From assembly GCA_029863605.1 (NCBI GenBank), contig JAOTVB010000006.1:142580-206579 (forward strand): a stretch of DNA of 64,000 nucleotides, read 5' to 3'. The position numbers were made by a program, and so were the translations under genes. Source of the stretch: Myxococcales bacterium. GTDB lineage: Bacteria > Myxococcota_A > Polyangia > Polyangiales > Houyiibacteriaceae. Shown piece after piece: positions 55,817 to 64,000 of the stretch. The first letter of the stretch is position 1; the number at the start of each line of letters is the position of its first letter. The notes under the pieces are model-generated. The model was given only the letters and a program-made list of their open reading frames with translations, did not search any database and was not told the DNA's origin.

Positions 55817-57283
55817 GTGGCTCTCGAGCGCGGGCAGTCGACCTTCGTCATCTCCTCTTGGGTGTTTGCCCGTGCGCTCGGGGCCGCGCTTCTGATCGCA
55901 TTTGTTTCGCTTGGAGTTCAGGCACGCGGGCTCTTCGGTGAACGTGGCGTGGCGCCGATTTCCGCCTTCGTCGATTCTGCCCATCGCGCCGGGCATAGCT
56001 TTTTCGATCATCCAAGCCTGCTGTGGTTCGGCGCAAGCGACACGATGATCACGGCGGTGTGGGTGCTTGGAGCGATCGCGTCGGTCGCGCTGCTCATAGG
56101 ATGGGTGCCCAAGATCGCCGCGTTGGTTTGCTGGCTCGCATACCTGTCGTTCGTCGCGGTGGGTTGGCCTTTCATGTCGTTTCAGTGGGACACGCTTCTT
56201 CTCGAGACCTGCTTCACGGCGGTCTTCTTCGTCTCGTGGCGCCCTTGGGACAGGCTTCATACCCACGCCGAGCCCAACAAGGTAGCGAGGTGGGCGCTTT
56301 GGTTCCTCTTGTCGCGGCTCCTGTTCCGTTCGGCGTGGGTGAAGCTCGCAAGTCACGATCCGACCTGGGCCGACCTCAGCGCGCTGACCTATCACTACTG
56401 GACGCAGCCACTGCCGACAGCGCTTGCCTGGTACGTCGATCTGTTGCCCCGCTGGTTCCACGAGCTTTCGTGCCTCGTGATGTTCATCATCGAGTTCGGC
56501 GCGCCGGTCCTCGTTTGGGTTCCTCGCGCAGCGGTACGGCGCGCGGGTGCCGGCCTGATCATCGTGTTGATGACACTCATCGCGCTGACGGGGAACTACG
56601 GGTTCTTCAATCTGCTCACGGCCTTACTCTGCTTGACCGTCCTCGACGATCAGCTCCTCGAGCGTTTCGTGCCTAGGCGCGTCCGCGAACGACTCGCTGC
56701 GCACGACGAGCCGACTTGGCGCCCGAGAGCCGCGATAGCACCGGCGATCGTGATCGCCCTCAGCGCGACCATCTTTTACACGGGAACCTTCGGGGAGCGA
56801 CGAATGCCCGGCTGGCTCCGCCCGATCTACCCGTTCAGCACGTTCAACAACTATGGTTTGTTCTCGGTCATGACGACCAATAGGCCCGAGATCGTCATCG
56901 AAGGCAGCCGGGATGGCGAGCACTGGGAGCCCTATCTCTTCCGCTACAAGCCCGGCCCCCTCGATGAGGCACCGCGTTGGGTCGCTCCTCACCAGCCCCG
57001 CCTCGACTGGCAGATGTGGTTCGCCGCCCTCGGGGACTTTCGGCGAAACACTTGGCTGGCGAGCTTCATGCGCGGCCTGCTCGCCAACGAACCGTCGATC
57101 GTCGAGCTCATCGAGGAGAATCCGTTTGAAGACTCGCCTCCGACGCAAATCAGAGCCTTGATCTACGAGTACGAGTTCACCTCACCCGATGAGCGCCGCG
57201 AAAACGGGCACTGGTGGAGGCGCGGCGAGTCGATGCTCTACGCGCCGGTCCTGGCAGCGCAGCCCATCAGTACTGAAGAGTGA
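55817..57283 (+). CDS. Lipase maturation factor (LMF1-like) family membrane protein
   Basis: 488 residues from a GTG at 55817. Several N-terminal helices ('VFARALGAALLIAFVSLGVQA', 'TAVWVLGAIASVALLIGWV') lead to the family block 'FMSFQWDTLLLETCFTAVFF', 'WALWFLLSRLLFRSAWVKLASHDPTWADLSALTYHYWTQPLP' and 'LTGNYGFFNLLTALLCLTVLDD'. The C-terminal soluble domain has 'FNNYGLFSVMTTNRPEIVIEGSRDGEHWEPYLFRYKPG', which is diagnostic. LMF1 assists lipase folding in animals; the bacterial role is unknown. Its end overlaps fadL by 17 nt. Confidence 0.9.
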   Translation: MALERGQSTFVISSWVFARALGAALLIAFVSLGVQARGLFGERGVAPISAFVDSAHRAGHSFFDHPSLLWFGASDTMITAVWVLGAIASVALLIGWVPKIAALVCWLAYLSFVAVGWPFMSFQWDTLLLETCFTAVFFVSWRPWDRLHTHAEPNKVARWALWFLLSRLLFRSAWVKLASHDPTWADLSALTYHYWTQPLPTALAWYVDLLPRWFHELSCLVMFIIEFGAPVLVWVPRAAVRRAGAGLIIVLMTLIALTGNYGFFNLLTALLCLTVLDDQLLERFVPRRVRERLAAHDEPTWRPRAAIAPAIVIALSATIFYTGTFGERRMPGWLRPIYPFSTFNNYGLFSVMTTNRPEIVIEGSRDGEHWEPYLFRYKPGPLDEAPRWVAPHQPRLDWQMWFAALGDFRRNTWLASFMRGLLANEPSIVELIEENPFEDSPPTQIRALIYEYEFTSPDERRENGHWWRRGESMLYAPVLAAQPISTEE

Positions 57284-58691
57284 AGCCCGCCGTCAGGAAG
57301 TACGTGAACACACCGACGTCCCCCGGGCAGCCGGTGCGAAGGACCTGGCTGGCACTGCACAGCGTTTCCTGGTTGGTAGTGCCTGGCACGGTCGCTTGCG
57401 TATCGATGTACTCATTGCCGATGGTGCCGCCGCTGAAGGAAAACGCGCCGGCAATATCGAACATGTATTTGTCCTTCTGTTCCCCGGTCTGGTCATCCCA
57501 GTAGAATCCGAGGCCCGTGGAGAGGAAGCCGCTGAACCCGGGCGGCGGCGTGAAGTACTGTGCCCATTCGCCGCTGGTTGCCGACCTCGCGAAGTTCACA
57601 CCTCCCCGGATCGCCAAGAGGTCGACGGGGAAGCGGTACTCCACGCCGACCTTGACGCTCCACGCGTTCCGCCACCCGAACGGAACAACAATCGGTTGGA
57701 TCGGGAAACCGATAGTTCCGGTGGGATCGGTGACATCGACGGTTTGGTTCTGATTGCCGCTCTTGTTAGCGGCGTGGAACTGCACTCGACCTTCAAATAC
57801 CAATAAGAGCCGCTCGTTGGCTTGGTAGGCGAGGCCAACTTGGAATGCATGGGGAATGAACCAGTCTGCGTTAGCGTCGAGCTCGAGCGGATTTCCAGTC
57901 GCAGGGTCCGTGAGCAACCCTGTCTCGCTGGTGCCGCTCAACTTGATCTTGGAGTACACACGGTACATCGCCCCGATGGTAACCTTCCGGTGCGGCTTCC
58001 AAGTGATGCCAAACCGGGGAGACGGGAACCCGACGCCGCCGAGGTTGTTGTTGATGCGATTGTATCCAAAGGCACCGAGCGCCGCGCCCGCGTTCTGCCA
58101 GAGGCTCGCTACCTGCTTGGAGAAAGGCAGTCGCAAGGCGACGCCGAGCCAGAACTTATCGGTGACTCGGATCGACGTGCCCGCACTGAACTCACCGACA
58201 AAGAAGCTGACATCGAGGTCTTGTGCGTCTCCGTTGGTGCAAGTGGTCGGGTCGGTATCCGGGACGTACTCCGGGCCAGGACCCACCGGGTCGCCGTCGA
58301 TACAGGTCACTTGGTTGAAATCAGACCCGTAGCCGGTCTCGATGTAGATGCCTGCGGCAAACACGACCCGCGGTGCGATTCGACCGGCGATGAACCCCGC
58401 CGGAAGCGGCCCAAAGCCGAGGCCGGACTCGAGCCGGGTGTTCGGTCCTCGTACGGGCGCCCACTGTTTGACGAGCAGCGCGGAAAAGTTGAGGGTGAAG
58501 CCGAGCTTGTCGATGCCCTCCAAATTGGCTGGGTTGATCACCAGGGCGGCGGGTCGCTCCAGGAAGGATGTCCCGGTGAGGCCCATCGCAATGCTGCGGC
58601 TGTCATAGGAAGTCGGCTCTGGGTTCGCGCTGGCGAGCGCGGGGGCAAGGACGGCCAGCGCGAGGCATGCCGCGAATAGTCGCTGCTTCAT
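57267..58691 (-). CDS. FadL/OmpP1/TodX-family outer-membrane transporter
   Basis: 474 residues. Signal peptide 'LFAACLALAVLAPALASA'. The FadL opening is 'ATPE'-like: 'NPEPTSYDSRSIAMGLTGTSFLERPAALVINPANLEGIDKLGFTLNF', followed by about fourteen amphipathic strands, e.g. 'FGITWKPHRKVTIGAMYRVYSKIKL' and 'WSVKVGVEYRFPVDLLAIRGGVNFARS'. It ends '...GFTLQY' with a terminal aromatic. It imports hydrophobic compounds such as long-chain fatty acids or aromatics, which fits the many acyl-CoA enzymes in the window. Confidence 0.93.
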   Translation of the reverse strand: MKQRLFAACLALAVLAPALASANPEPTSYDSRSIAMGLTGTSFLERPAALVINPANLEGIDKLGFTLNFSALLVKQWAPVRGPNTRLESGLGFGPLPAGFIAGRIAPRVVFAAGIYIETGYGSDFNQVTCIDGDPVGPGPEYVPDTDPTTCTNGDAQDLDVSFFVGEFSAGTSIRVTDKFWLGVALRLPFSKQVASLWQNAGAALGAFGYNRINNNLGGVGFPSPRFGITWKPHRKVTIGAMYRVYSKIKLSGTSETGLLTDPATGNPLELDANADWFIPHAFQVGLAYQANERLLLVFEGRVQFHAANKSGNQNQTVDVTDPTGTIGFPIQPIVVPFGWRNAWSVKVGVEYRFPVDLLAIRGGVNFARSATSGEWAQYFTPPPGFSGFLSTGLGFYWDDQTGEQKDKYMFDIAGAFSFSGGTIGNEYIDTQATVPGTTNQETLCSASQVLRTGCPGDVGVFTYFLTAGFTLQY

Positions 58692-58765
58692 TGTCGGGGG
58701 CTCCTCTGCCAGGTCGGCCTTGGGGCCGGCGCAGGATACCTGGAATCACCGCCGATAGGTGAACT

Positions 58766-58787
58766 AAAAAATCGCCGGCAGGCGGCC
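58766..58787 (-). terminator. Possible terminator after msrA
   Basis: Read leftwards, a short GC stem (CGCC / GGCG around 58773-58784) is followed by six Ts (plus-strand A run 58766-58771). It lies 45 nt beyond the msrA stop. The stem is short, so strength is doubtful. Confidence 0.4.
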
Positions 58788-58830
58788 AAAATCACGGCTC
58801 AAACTGCATTTCGAGCGCGCGCGACGAACT

Positions 58831-59478
58831 TTACTTCACGCCGGTGGGACAGCCCACGCCGGTGCCACCCAGCCCGCAGTAACCACCAGGATTCTTGGCG
58901 AGGTACTGCTGGTGGTAGTCTTCAGCGTAGTAGAACGGCGGCGCGGGGACGACTTCGGTCGTGATGTCGCCATAGCCGGTGCCCCCGAGCGCTCGTTGGT
59001 AGGCATCGCGTGACGCTATCGCCAGTTGGTGCTGCGCATCATCGAGGTAGTACACCCCTGAGCGGTACTGCGTGCCGGTGTCGTTGCCCTGCCGCATGCC
59101 TTGAGTTGGGTCGTGGCTTTCCCAGAAGATCTTGAGCAGGTCGTCATAGCCGATTTCGGAAGGCCGATAGACGACCAACACCACTTCGTTGTGTCCGGTG
59201 AGACCAGAGCAGACTTCTTGGTACGTCGGGTTAGGTGTGTAGCCTCCGGCATAGCCGACCGCCGTGGTGTAAACACCGGGGGCTTCCCAGAACTTTCGCT
59301 CCGCACCCCAGAAACACCCAAGCCCGAAGATCGCCTGCTCGGTGTCGGCTGGAAACGGTCCTTTGAGGGGCGCCCCTAACACGAAGTGTCGGTCCGGGAC
59401 CGGTACCTCGGTGTCGCGGCCGGGTGGGGCCTGCTCGGGCGTGGGCATCCGTAGCTTCTTGGCGGTAGAGAAGACCAT
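58831..59478 (-). CDS. msrA: Peptide methionine (S)-sulfoxide reductase
   Basis: 215 residues from the ATG at 59478. The catalytic motif is '[59 protein letters not shown]' (GCFWG with the nucleophilic Cys). '[27 protein letters not shown]' and '[30 protein letters not shown]' complete the fold and supply C-terminal resolving Cys residues. It repairs oxidised Met. An N-terminal stretch of about 45 residues precedes the domain, without a clear signal peptide. Confidence 0.97.
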   Translation of the reverse strand: MVFSTAKKLRMPTPEQAPPGRDTEVPVPDRHFVLGAPLKGPFPADTEQAIFGLGCFWGAERKFWEAPGVYTTAVGYAGGYTPNPTYQEVCSGLTGHNEVVLVVYRPSEIGYDDLLKIFWESHDPTQGMRQGNDTGTQYRSGVYYLDDAQHQLAIASRDAYQRALGGTGYGDITTEVVPAPPFYYAEDYHQQYLAKNPGGYCGLGGTGVGCPTGVK

Positions 59479-59550
59479 ACCCGCTCTATAGAGAAGGGTG
59501 ACCAATGCCGGTAGTGGCGCGGCTTCGAAATGATGGGATAACCCATCCCT

Positions 59551-60315
59551 GTGCTGCATCAAGAGGTCTCCGACATTGCGAGGCAATTATCTGCCTGCCA
59601 CAGCGTGCTCTTCGTCACTGGGGCGGGGATCTCGGCCGAATCGGGGCTCCCCACCTACCGCGGTATCGGCGGGCTGTACGAGCAAGAGGCGACCGACGAC
59701 GGGGTGCCGATCGAAGTCGCTCTATCGGGCGAGATGTTTCGTCGCGATCCGGCGCTCACGTGGAAGTACATCCATCAAATTGAGAGCTCGTGTCGCGATG
59801 CTCGGCCAAACCGGGCCCACGAGGTGATCGCCGTGCTCGAACGCCGCTTGAACCGCGTGTGGACCTTGACGCAGAACGTCGACGGTTTGCACCGCGCGGC
59901 TGGGAGCCAGCGGGTGATCGACATCCACGGCGACGTGCATTGGCTCCTGTGTACCCGATGCGGTCATCGGTGGCGCGTCGAGAGCTACGCTGGGATTCAG
60001 ATCCCTCCTTCGTGTCCCGAATGCGATTCTTTGGTGCGCCCCGAGGTCGTGTTGTTCGGCGAAATGTTGCCGCTTGACCGCACCAAGCTCTTGCAAGAGC
60101 AGTTGGCGCGCGGTTTCGACGCGGTGTTCAGCATTGGAACGACCAGCGTTTTTCCGTACATCGCTGAGCCGATTCTCGATGCGCGGAGGCGCGGCGCGCT
60201 CACCGTCGAAATTAACCCCGGCGCCAGCGAAGTCTCACACATCGTGGACTATCGACTGCGCGCGGGCGCGGCAGAGACGATGGATGCGGTTGTCGAAGCG
60301 CTCGATCGTGCCTAG
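59551..60315 (+). CDS. cobB: Sir2-family NAD-dependent protein deacylase
   Basis: 254 residues from a GTG at 59551. '[27 protein letters not shown]' is the NAD-binding signature, '[17 protein letters not shown]' and '[17 protein letters not shown]' carry the catalytic His, and 'CTRCG'/'CPECD' form the Zn ribbon. '[29 protein letters not shown]' follows. It removes acyl groups from lysine using NAD+. In a genome rich in acyl-CoA enzymes this is a likely regulator of them, and a GNAT-type acyltransferase gene lies 12 nt downstream. Confidence 0.95.
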   Translation: MLHQEVSDIARQLSACHSVLFVTGAGISAESGLPTYRGIGGLYEQEATDDGVPIEVALSGEMFRRDPALTWKYIHQIESSCRDARPNRAHEVIAVLERRLNRVWTLTQNVDGLHRAAGSQRVIDIHGDVHWLLCTRCGHRWRVESYAGIQIPPSCPECDSLVRPEVVLFGEMLPLDRTKLLQEQLARGFDAVFSIGTTSVFPYIAEPILDARRRGALTVEINPGASEVSHIVDYRLRAGAAETMDAVVEALDRA

Positions 60316-60327
60316 ACTCTTCGCGCC

Positions 60328-61011
60328 ATGGGGGTGGAAAAGCGACAGTATCGCTACGGCGATTCATACCAAGAGACCGTGGAGCTTTCGGACGGCCAAC
60401 GCGTTGAGATCCGCCCGATCCGCCCGTCCGACAAGCAGATGCTCCTCGATGGTTTCGAGCAACTTTCACCGGAGTCTCGATACGCCCGTTTCATGACGCC
60501 CAAGAAGAGCCTCACGGACTGGGAGCTGCGGTACTTAACCGAGGTCGACGGGATCGACCACTTTGCGATCGGTGCGGTACGGCGTCACTTGGTGTCTCGA
60601 GACGAGGGCGTCGGCTCTGGCCGATTCGTGCGCCTCGCCGACCAACCCGACACCGCCGAGCCCGCTGTGACGATCCTCGACGGGTTTCAAGGGAAGGGCC
60701 TTGGCACGCTCATGTTGCAGCGGCTCATCGAAGCGGCGTGGGAGCGTGATATTCGTTGGTTCCGGTCGGTGCTGCTCTCCGGGAACGTCGCCATGAAGCG
60801 GCTGGCCGAGTCGCTGAGCCCCGAAGTCAAGTTCAGGGCGTCGGGAGACGGGTGCTTGGTAGCCACTTTTCCGGTTCCTGAGCCTGACAAGACGCCAACC
60901 GCGCCGGGGTTCTTCAAGGGGACGGCGTTGTATCGCGCGCTTGCGCATGTGGCCCGGGCGGATGTCACCGTGCAGCCGCGCGTGACCCGCCCACCGCCCG
61001 AGCCCGACTAA
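60328..61011 (+). CDS. GNAT-family N-acetyltransferase
   Basis: 227 residues. The fold reads 'VEIRPIRPSDKQMLLDGFEQLSPESRYARFMTPKKSLTDWELRYLTEVDGIDHFAIGAV' then the acetyl-CoA loop 'VTILDGFQGKGLGTLMLQRLIEAAWERDIRWFRSVLLSGNVAMKRLAESL' (Q/RxxGxG/A). This pattern is close to the acetyltransferase domains of protein lysine acetyltransferases (Pat). Placed 12 nt downstream of a sirtuin gene, it suggests a writer/eraser pair for protein acylation; this is inferred from context. Confidence 0.9.
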   Translation: MGVEKRQYRYGDSYQETVELSDGQRVEIRPIRPSDKQMLLDGFEQLSPESRYARFMTPKKSLTDWELRYLTEVDGIDHFAIGAVRRHLVSRDEGVGSGRFVRLADQPDTAEPAVTILDGFQGKGLGTLMLQRLIEAAWERDIRWFRSVLLSGNVAMKRLAESLSPEVKFRASGDGCLVATFPVPEPDKTPTAPGFFKGTALYRALAHVARADVTVQPRVTRPPPEPD

Positions 61012-61012
61012 A

Positions 61013-61582
61013 TCAGGAGACCTGGACGGGGAACATCATCGGCGCCCGGACTTGCACCATGCGCTCGGCGTCGGTGAGCGCCCCAACGATGCGCAGCGCA
61101 AACGCGAACGCTGTCCCCGGACCACGACTCGTGATCAGGTTGCCGTCTTCGACGACGGAGTGCTCACTGTACTCGGCCCAGTCGTCGAGCAAGGCGCGGA
61201 CAGTCGGGTGGCTCGTCATGCGGCGCCCCTCGAACACGCCATGCTGTTTGAGCGCCGCCGGCGCCGCGCAGATCGCACCCACCCAACGCCCCGCTTTCTC
61301 TTGGTTGCGGAGAAGCTCGCCGACGGCGGGAGCGTCGCCGAGTCGTTGTGCGCCCTCCGCGCCACCTGGAAGCACGATGATGTCGTATTCACCGGAGACC
61401 TCTTCGAGCGCAGCGTCCGGGGTGATCACGACACCACGGCTACAGCGTATCGGGTCCGGCCCGTCGATCCCGGCTACCGTCACGTCGATCCCGGCCCGGC
61501 GCATCACGTCGATGGTGATGACCGCTTCCATCTCTTCGTTCCCTTGAGCCAGCAACACTAGCGCTTTCGTCTTCTCGGTCAT
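61013..61582 (-). CDS. DJ-1/PfpI-family protein
   Basis: 189 residues from the ATG at 61582, coupled to the upstream gene by ATGA. 'KALVLLAQGNEEMEAVITIDVMRRAGIDVTVAGI' is the DJ-1 opening with the conserved Glu, 'DIIVLPGGAEGAQRLGDAP' follows, and 'WVGAICAAPAAL' holds the reactive Cys at the nucleophile elbow. The 'SRGPGTAFAFALRIV' block is typical of ThiJ/YajL. Family roles include chaperone, glyoxalase III or deglycase activity. It is the last gene of a leftward coupled trio. Confidence 0.93.
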   Translation of the reverse strand: MTEKTKALVLLAQGNEEMEAVITIDVMRRAGIDVTVAGIDGPDPIRCSRGVVITPDAALEEVSGEYDIIVLPGGAEGAQRLGDAPAVGELLRNQEKAGRWVGAICAAPAALKQHGVFEGRRMTSHPTVRALLDDWAEYSEHSVVEDGNLITSRGPGTAFAFALRIVGALTDAERMVQVRAPMMFPVQVS

Positions 61583-62193
61583 CGGAAGTCCTCGCAATGG
61601 CGCGACTTGTCCGCCTTGCAGATCTGCGCGATCCGTTTTCGAAGAGCTGCCTCGTGTTTCTTCATTCCGAGCATCTTTGCGAATTCGATGGCGGCCGCTG
61701 CGCTAACACGATCGATGACGAATGCCTCGAGGCCCAACATCGCGCTTGCGCGCTGCCCGGTCGCACAGTGAACCACCGCTGGACGAACATCCGGTTTGCC
61801 GAGGGCTTCTCCGAGCTTTCGGGCGTTGTCCTCGGTGAGGCCCGCCGCGCCCCGCACCGGAATCGAAACGAACGCCATTCCCAAGCGCTCGACGGCTGCA
61901 CGCTCGCCCGCGGTACCGCGTTCGTCTTCGGCACGGAGACTGACGACGGTGCGATATCCGGCTCGCTGAATCGCCTTGAGTTGCTCGGGGGTAGGCTGCC
62001 CCCCAACCAACAGGCCCGTCTTGGTGACGTGGGCGCCCGGGATGGGAATGAGCGGCGGGGTTGCATCGATCTGCTTGGGCGCCGCCGGCTTGTCGACGGT
62101 GTCGGCAGTCGCGATGGGTCCGATGAGCCATAACGCGACCATCGAGAACAGGCAGATGATCGATGCTACGCGATGCTTCATGACGGCACTCAT
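61579..62193 (-). CDS. Secreted DUF442-like phosphatase
   Basis: 204 residues. The ATG overlaps the ThDP gene stop (ATGA). Signal peptide 'ICLFSMVALWLIGPIATA'. Mature part: 'GLLVGGQPTPEQLKAIQRAGYRTVVSLRAEDERGTAGERAAVERLGMAFVSIPV' and 'PAVVHCATGQRASAMLGLEAFV'. The active loop is CxxGxR, the short form seen in DUF442/beta-lactamase-hydrolase-like phosphatases, not the CX5R of classical tyrosine phosphatases. It should act in the periplasm; the substrate is unknown. Confidence 0.88.
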   Translation of the reverse strand: MSAVMKHRVASIICLFSMVALWLIGPIATADTVDKPAAPKQIDATPPLIPIPGAHVTKTGLLVGGQPTPEQLKAIQRAGYRTVVSLRAEDERGTAGERAAVERLGMAFVSIPVRGAAGLTEDNARKLGEALGKPDVRPAVVHCATGQRASAMLGLEAFVIDRVSAAAAIEFAKMLGMKKHEAALRKRIAQICKADKSRHCEDFR

Positions 62194-63923
62194 CCGATGG
62201 TATGGCGCTTGAGCGCGCGCCCGATGAAGCGAACCTTCTGGCTCAACGGGAAGCGGCCGAGATTCACCTTCACCACTCCTTGTGTGAATACGCTCTTTCG
62301 CGAGTAATCGATGTTGACGTCTACGATCACAGGGCGCCCCTCTTGGGAGATGGCCAGGGCTTCATCGAGCGCCCGGTCCACCTCCAGATCGGTTTCCATG
62401 GTTACGTATGCCGCTCCGGTAGCGGTCGCTACACCATCGACGCGTAAATCACCCGTAATGGTGCAAGTTTTGTCTTTCAGGGGAATCGACTGGAATTGCG
62501 AGATCTGCGCGAGCTCACCATCGTGAAAGACGAAGAAAATGGCTCCAAGCCCGTTCATGGTGGCCGTGAGAATTTCCATCGCAGTCATCATGAACGCGCC
62601 ATCGCCGACGATCGCGCATACCTGCTTGTCAGGGTGGGAGAGCTTCACGGCGATCGTCCCTGGTACGCAGTAACCCATGCAATTGAAGTCGGTCGGCGAA
62701 ATCAGATGTTTGGACTCGTACACGGGAAACTGCTCCGCCGTCAGGAAGGTGTGGTTGCCGTCGTCCACGACCACATAGGCGTCCCGGTCGAGCCTCTCCC
62801 GCAGCTGCCGAAAGAAGATCCCGGGGCTCACCCGCTCCTCGTTGACTTTGTTCGTCCAGCTGGTGAAGAAGGACTCTTTATCGTGGCCGATTCGCTTCAT
62901 CAGGTCGTCTCGATCGGGCGGCGTGACGCCATCTCGTTTCAGCGCCTCGACCAGCGCCTTCATGAATAGCTCGCCGTCGGATTCGATCGCCACGGTGGCC
63001 GGATAGTTCTTGCTAAACACCTCCGGGTCGATATCGGCATGAATGAGCTTCTCGGGGATCGGCATTCCGTAGCTACCCGTTGCGAGCTCGGCGAACCGAA
63101 CCCCTACTGCCAGTAGGCAGTCCACCCCTTCGAAGGCTCTGCGGGCGGCCGGAACCGCGGACGGGCCGAAGCCCATGCCGGTGTGTAGTGGGTGATCGTG
63201 CGGGAACACGCTGATGCCCTGCATCGTCGTCGACACCGGTGCTCCAAGAAGCTCGGCGACCTCGATGCTGTAGGGGGTCGCCTCCCGCGCGCCCCAACCG
63301 AGGTAGAGGCCCGGTTGCTTCGATTGCCGCAGTAGCTCGACCGCGCGGTCGACCAGCGCAGGGTCCGGGGCAGGGGGCGTGTACTTTCTCTCGTACCTTG
63401 GCACTTCCTCGACTTCGGCGGTGAACAACTGCACGTCGCCCGAGACCTCGACGAAGACCGGACCCGGCAGCCCCGAGGTTGCGATCTCGTAGGCTTCGTA
63501 GATCGTGGGAACGACATCTTCGTGTTTCTGGATCAGAAACGCGGCCTTGGTGATCCCGTCGAGGACCCGTTGTTGGTCGAGCTGGTGGAGCTGGTAGTGA
63601 CGTCCCGAGTCGCGACGAATCCCCCCGGAAATGACCAGAAGGGGAATACCGTCGAGATAGGCCTCACCGATCCCGCTCATCGCATGCGTCATCCCGGCAG
63701 CCGGCACGATCAACAGGCAGCCGATGCTGTCGCTGACCCGGCTGAAGGCCTCGCCCATGAAGCTTGCGCCTTGCTCGTGCGTCACCAGGATCGGGGTGAT
63801 CTTCTCGCTGCGATTGAGCGCGTCATAGATCTCGGTGTTGTGAACGCCGGGAATGCCGAACGTATACTTGACGCCGATCTCCTCGAGAGCGCGCGCCGTC
63901 AACCATGCACCGCTTTGTTTCAT
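62190..63923 (-). CDS. ThDP-dependent enzyme of the acetolactate synthase/decarboxylase family
   Basis: 577 residues. Domain order: Pyr ('ARALEEIGVKYTFGIPGVHNTEIYDALNRSEKITPILVTHEQGASFMGEAFSR', with the catalytic Glu in HEQ), central ('LLRQSKQPGLYLGWGAREATPYSIEVAELLGAPVSTTMQGISVFPHDHPLHTG') and PP ('VPGTIAVKLSHPDKQVCAIVGDGAFMMTAMEILTATMNGLGAIFFVFHDGEL', the GDG...N ThDP/Mg motif). It resembles catabolic acetolactate synthase-like enzymes (benzoylformate decarboxylase or oxalyl-CoA decarboxylase relatives). The product is uncertain. A ribosome site (GAGGT) precedes its ATG. Confidence 0.93.
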   Translation of the reverse strand: MKQSGAWLTARALEEIGVKYTFGIPGVHNTEIYDALNRSEKITPILVTHEQGASFMGEAFSRVSDSIGCLLIVPAAGMTHAMSGIGEAYLDGIPLLVISGGIRRDSGRHYQLHQLDQQRVLDGITKAAFLIQKHEDVVPTIYEAYEIATSGLPGPVFVEVSGDVQLFTAEVEEVPRYERKYTPPAPDPALVDRAVELLRQSKQPGLYLGWGAREATPYSIEVAELLGAPVSTTMQGISVFPHDHPLHTGMGFGPSAVPAARRAFEGVDCLLAVGVRFAELATGSYGMPIPEKLIHADIDPEVFSKNYPATVAIESDGELFMKALVEALKRDGVTPPDRDDLMKRIGHDKESFFTSWTNKVNEERVSPGIFFRQLRERLDRDAYVVVDDGNHTFLTAEQFPVYESKHLISPTDFNCMGYCVPGTIAVKLSHPDKQVCAIVGDGAFMMTAMEILTATMNGLGAIFFVFHDGELAQISQFQSIPLKDKTCTITGDLRVDGVATATGAAYVTMETDLEVDRALDEALAISQEGRPVIVDVNIDYSRKSVFTQGVVKVNLGRFPLSQKVRFIGRALKRHTIG

Positions 63924-63927
63924 CGTC

Positions 63928-64000
63928 TACCTCACACCTCGGCCGGTGTTGATCGCCCTCGCAGCTACGCGCCCGGAGTACACGCAACCACCGAGAAAAG
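63928..64000 (-). CDS. C-terminal end of a gene entering from the right, probable FAD-binding oxidoreductase
   Basis: The frame reads '...FLGGCVYSGRVAARAINTGRGVR' and stops at 63928, 4 nt before the ThDP gene, suggesting one transcript. A closing 'GG.. SGRVAARAI' helix is the usual FAD-contacting end of fumarate reductase/3-ketosteroid dehydrogenase-like flavoproteins. With only 23 residues the assignment is tentative. Confidence 0.5.

Noticed and set aside
1..64000. CRISPR arrays, insertion sequences, prophage genes, rRNA or integration sites
   Set aside because: No regularly spaced repeats, transposase or integrase motifs, or rRNA sequence were seen while reading the window; gene content looks like stable chromosome.

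Overview
The window is about 64 kb of GC-rich, densely coded bacterial chromosome. Many genes overlap by ATGA or GTGA stop/start junctions and many use GTG starts. The best taxonomic clue is a secreted metallohydrolase (54138-55745) ending in a Cys-rich, transmembrane, Arg-cluster tail of MYXO-CTERM type. Together with diderm proteins (outer-membrane barrels, FadL, lipoproteins) and heavy lipid and acyl-CoA metabolism, this suggests a Myxococcota relative, formerly a deltaproteobacterium. No IS element, prophage, CRISPR array, rRNA or canonical tRNA was seen.

Layout. 1-1.4 kb: N-terminus of an aldehyde dehydrogenase, and a divergent extended SDR. 1.4-12 kb: a long leftward run made of an MBL-fold hydrolase, a sulfatase lipoprotein, an outer-membrane barrel, a LolD/MacB-like ATPase, an FtsX-like permease, a ZnuA-like lipoprotein, a 606-residue membrane protein, a TetR regulator with twin operators, and a large acyl-CoA dehydrogenase. 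12-14.6 kb: a divergent TetR and a secreted propeller-like lipoprotein. 14.7-25.8 kb: assorted hydrolases, a fatty acyl-CoA synthetase, HspQ, an adrenodoxin-reductase-type flavoprotein, a PlsC-like acyltransferase, and a GMC alcohol oxidase with its small partner. 25.9-29.8 kb: an IF-1 with a basic N-terminal extension, branched polyamine synthase BpsA, a lysophospholipase, a PaaX-like regulator and PdxJ. 29.8-34.5 kb: an SDR / DUF1214 / sulfotransferase / nucleoside transporter run. 35-39.8 kb: a helical protein / DUF35 / thiolase / RND run.

39.9-43.5 kb holds the most novel part, a compact radical-SAM peptide (RiPP) locus. It contains a 55-residue precursor absent from simple gene calls, a SPASM/twitch radical SAM enzyme, a PqqD-like recognition protein, an HprK-like kinase, a signal-peptidase-like protein whose nucleophile position is Cys, and a convergent nucleotidyltransferase. 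Kinase plus nucleotidyltransferase is known from lasso-peptide tailoring. Here the pair sits with a radical SAM maturase and a precursor ending in Ser-Ser. Next to it is a probable small RNA gene (43602-43711) with its own promoter and terminator, and an RRM RNA-binding protein whose only sensible start codon is AUC.

44-51 kb: MenB, a TetR, an SCP-2 protein, a [3Fe-4S]-type ferredoxin, an ammonium transporter, a cytochrome b5-like protein, two acyl-CoA dehydrogenases and a VOC protein. 51-59 kb: an NmrA-like protein, a CBS/zinc-ribbon protein, an MFS transporter, the MYXO-CTERM metallohydrolase, an LMF-like membrane protein and FadL. 59-64 kb: MsrA, a sirtuin, a GNAT, then a leftward coupled set of ThDP enzyme, DUF442-like phosphatase and DJ-1/PfpI protein behind the C-terminus of another gene. 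The recurrent theme is uptake (FadL), activation and beta-oxidation of lipid or steroid-like substrates with redox partners, under several TetR regulators.
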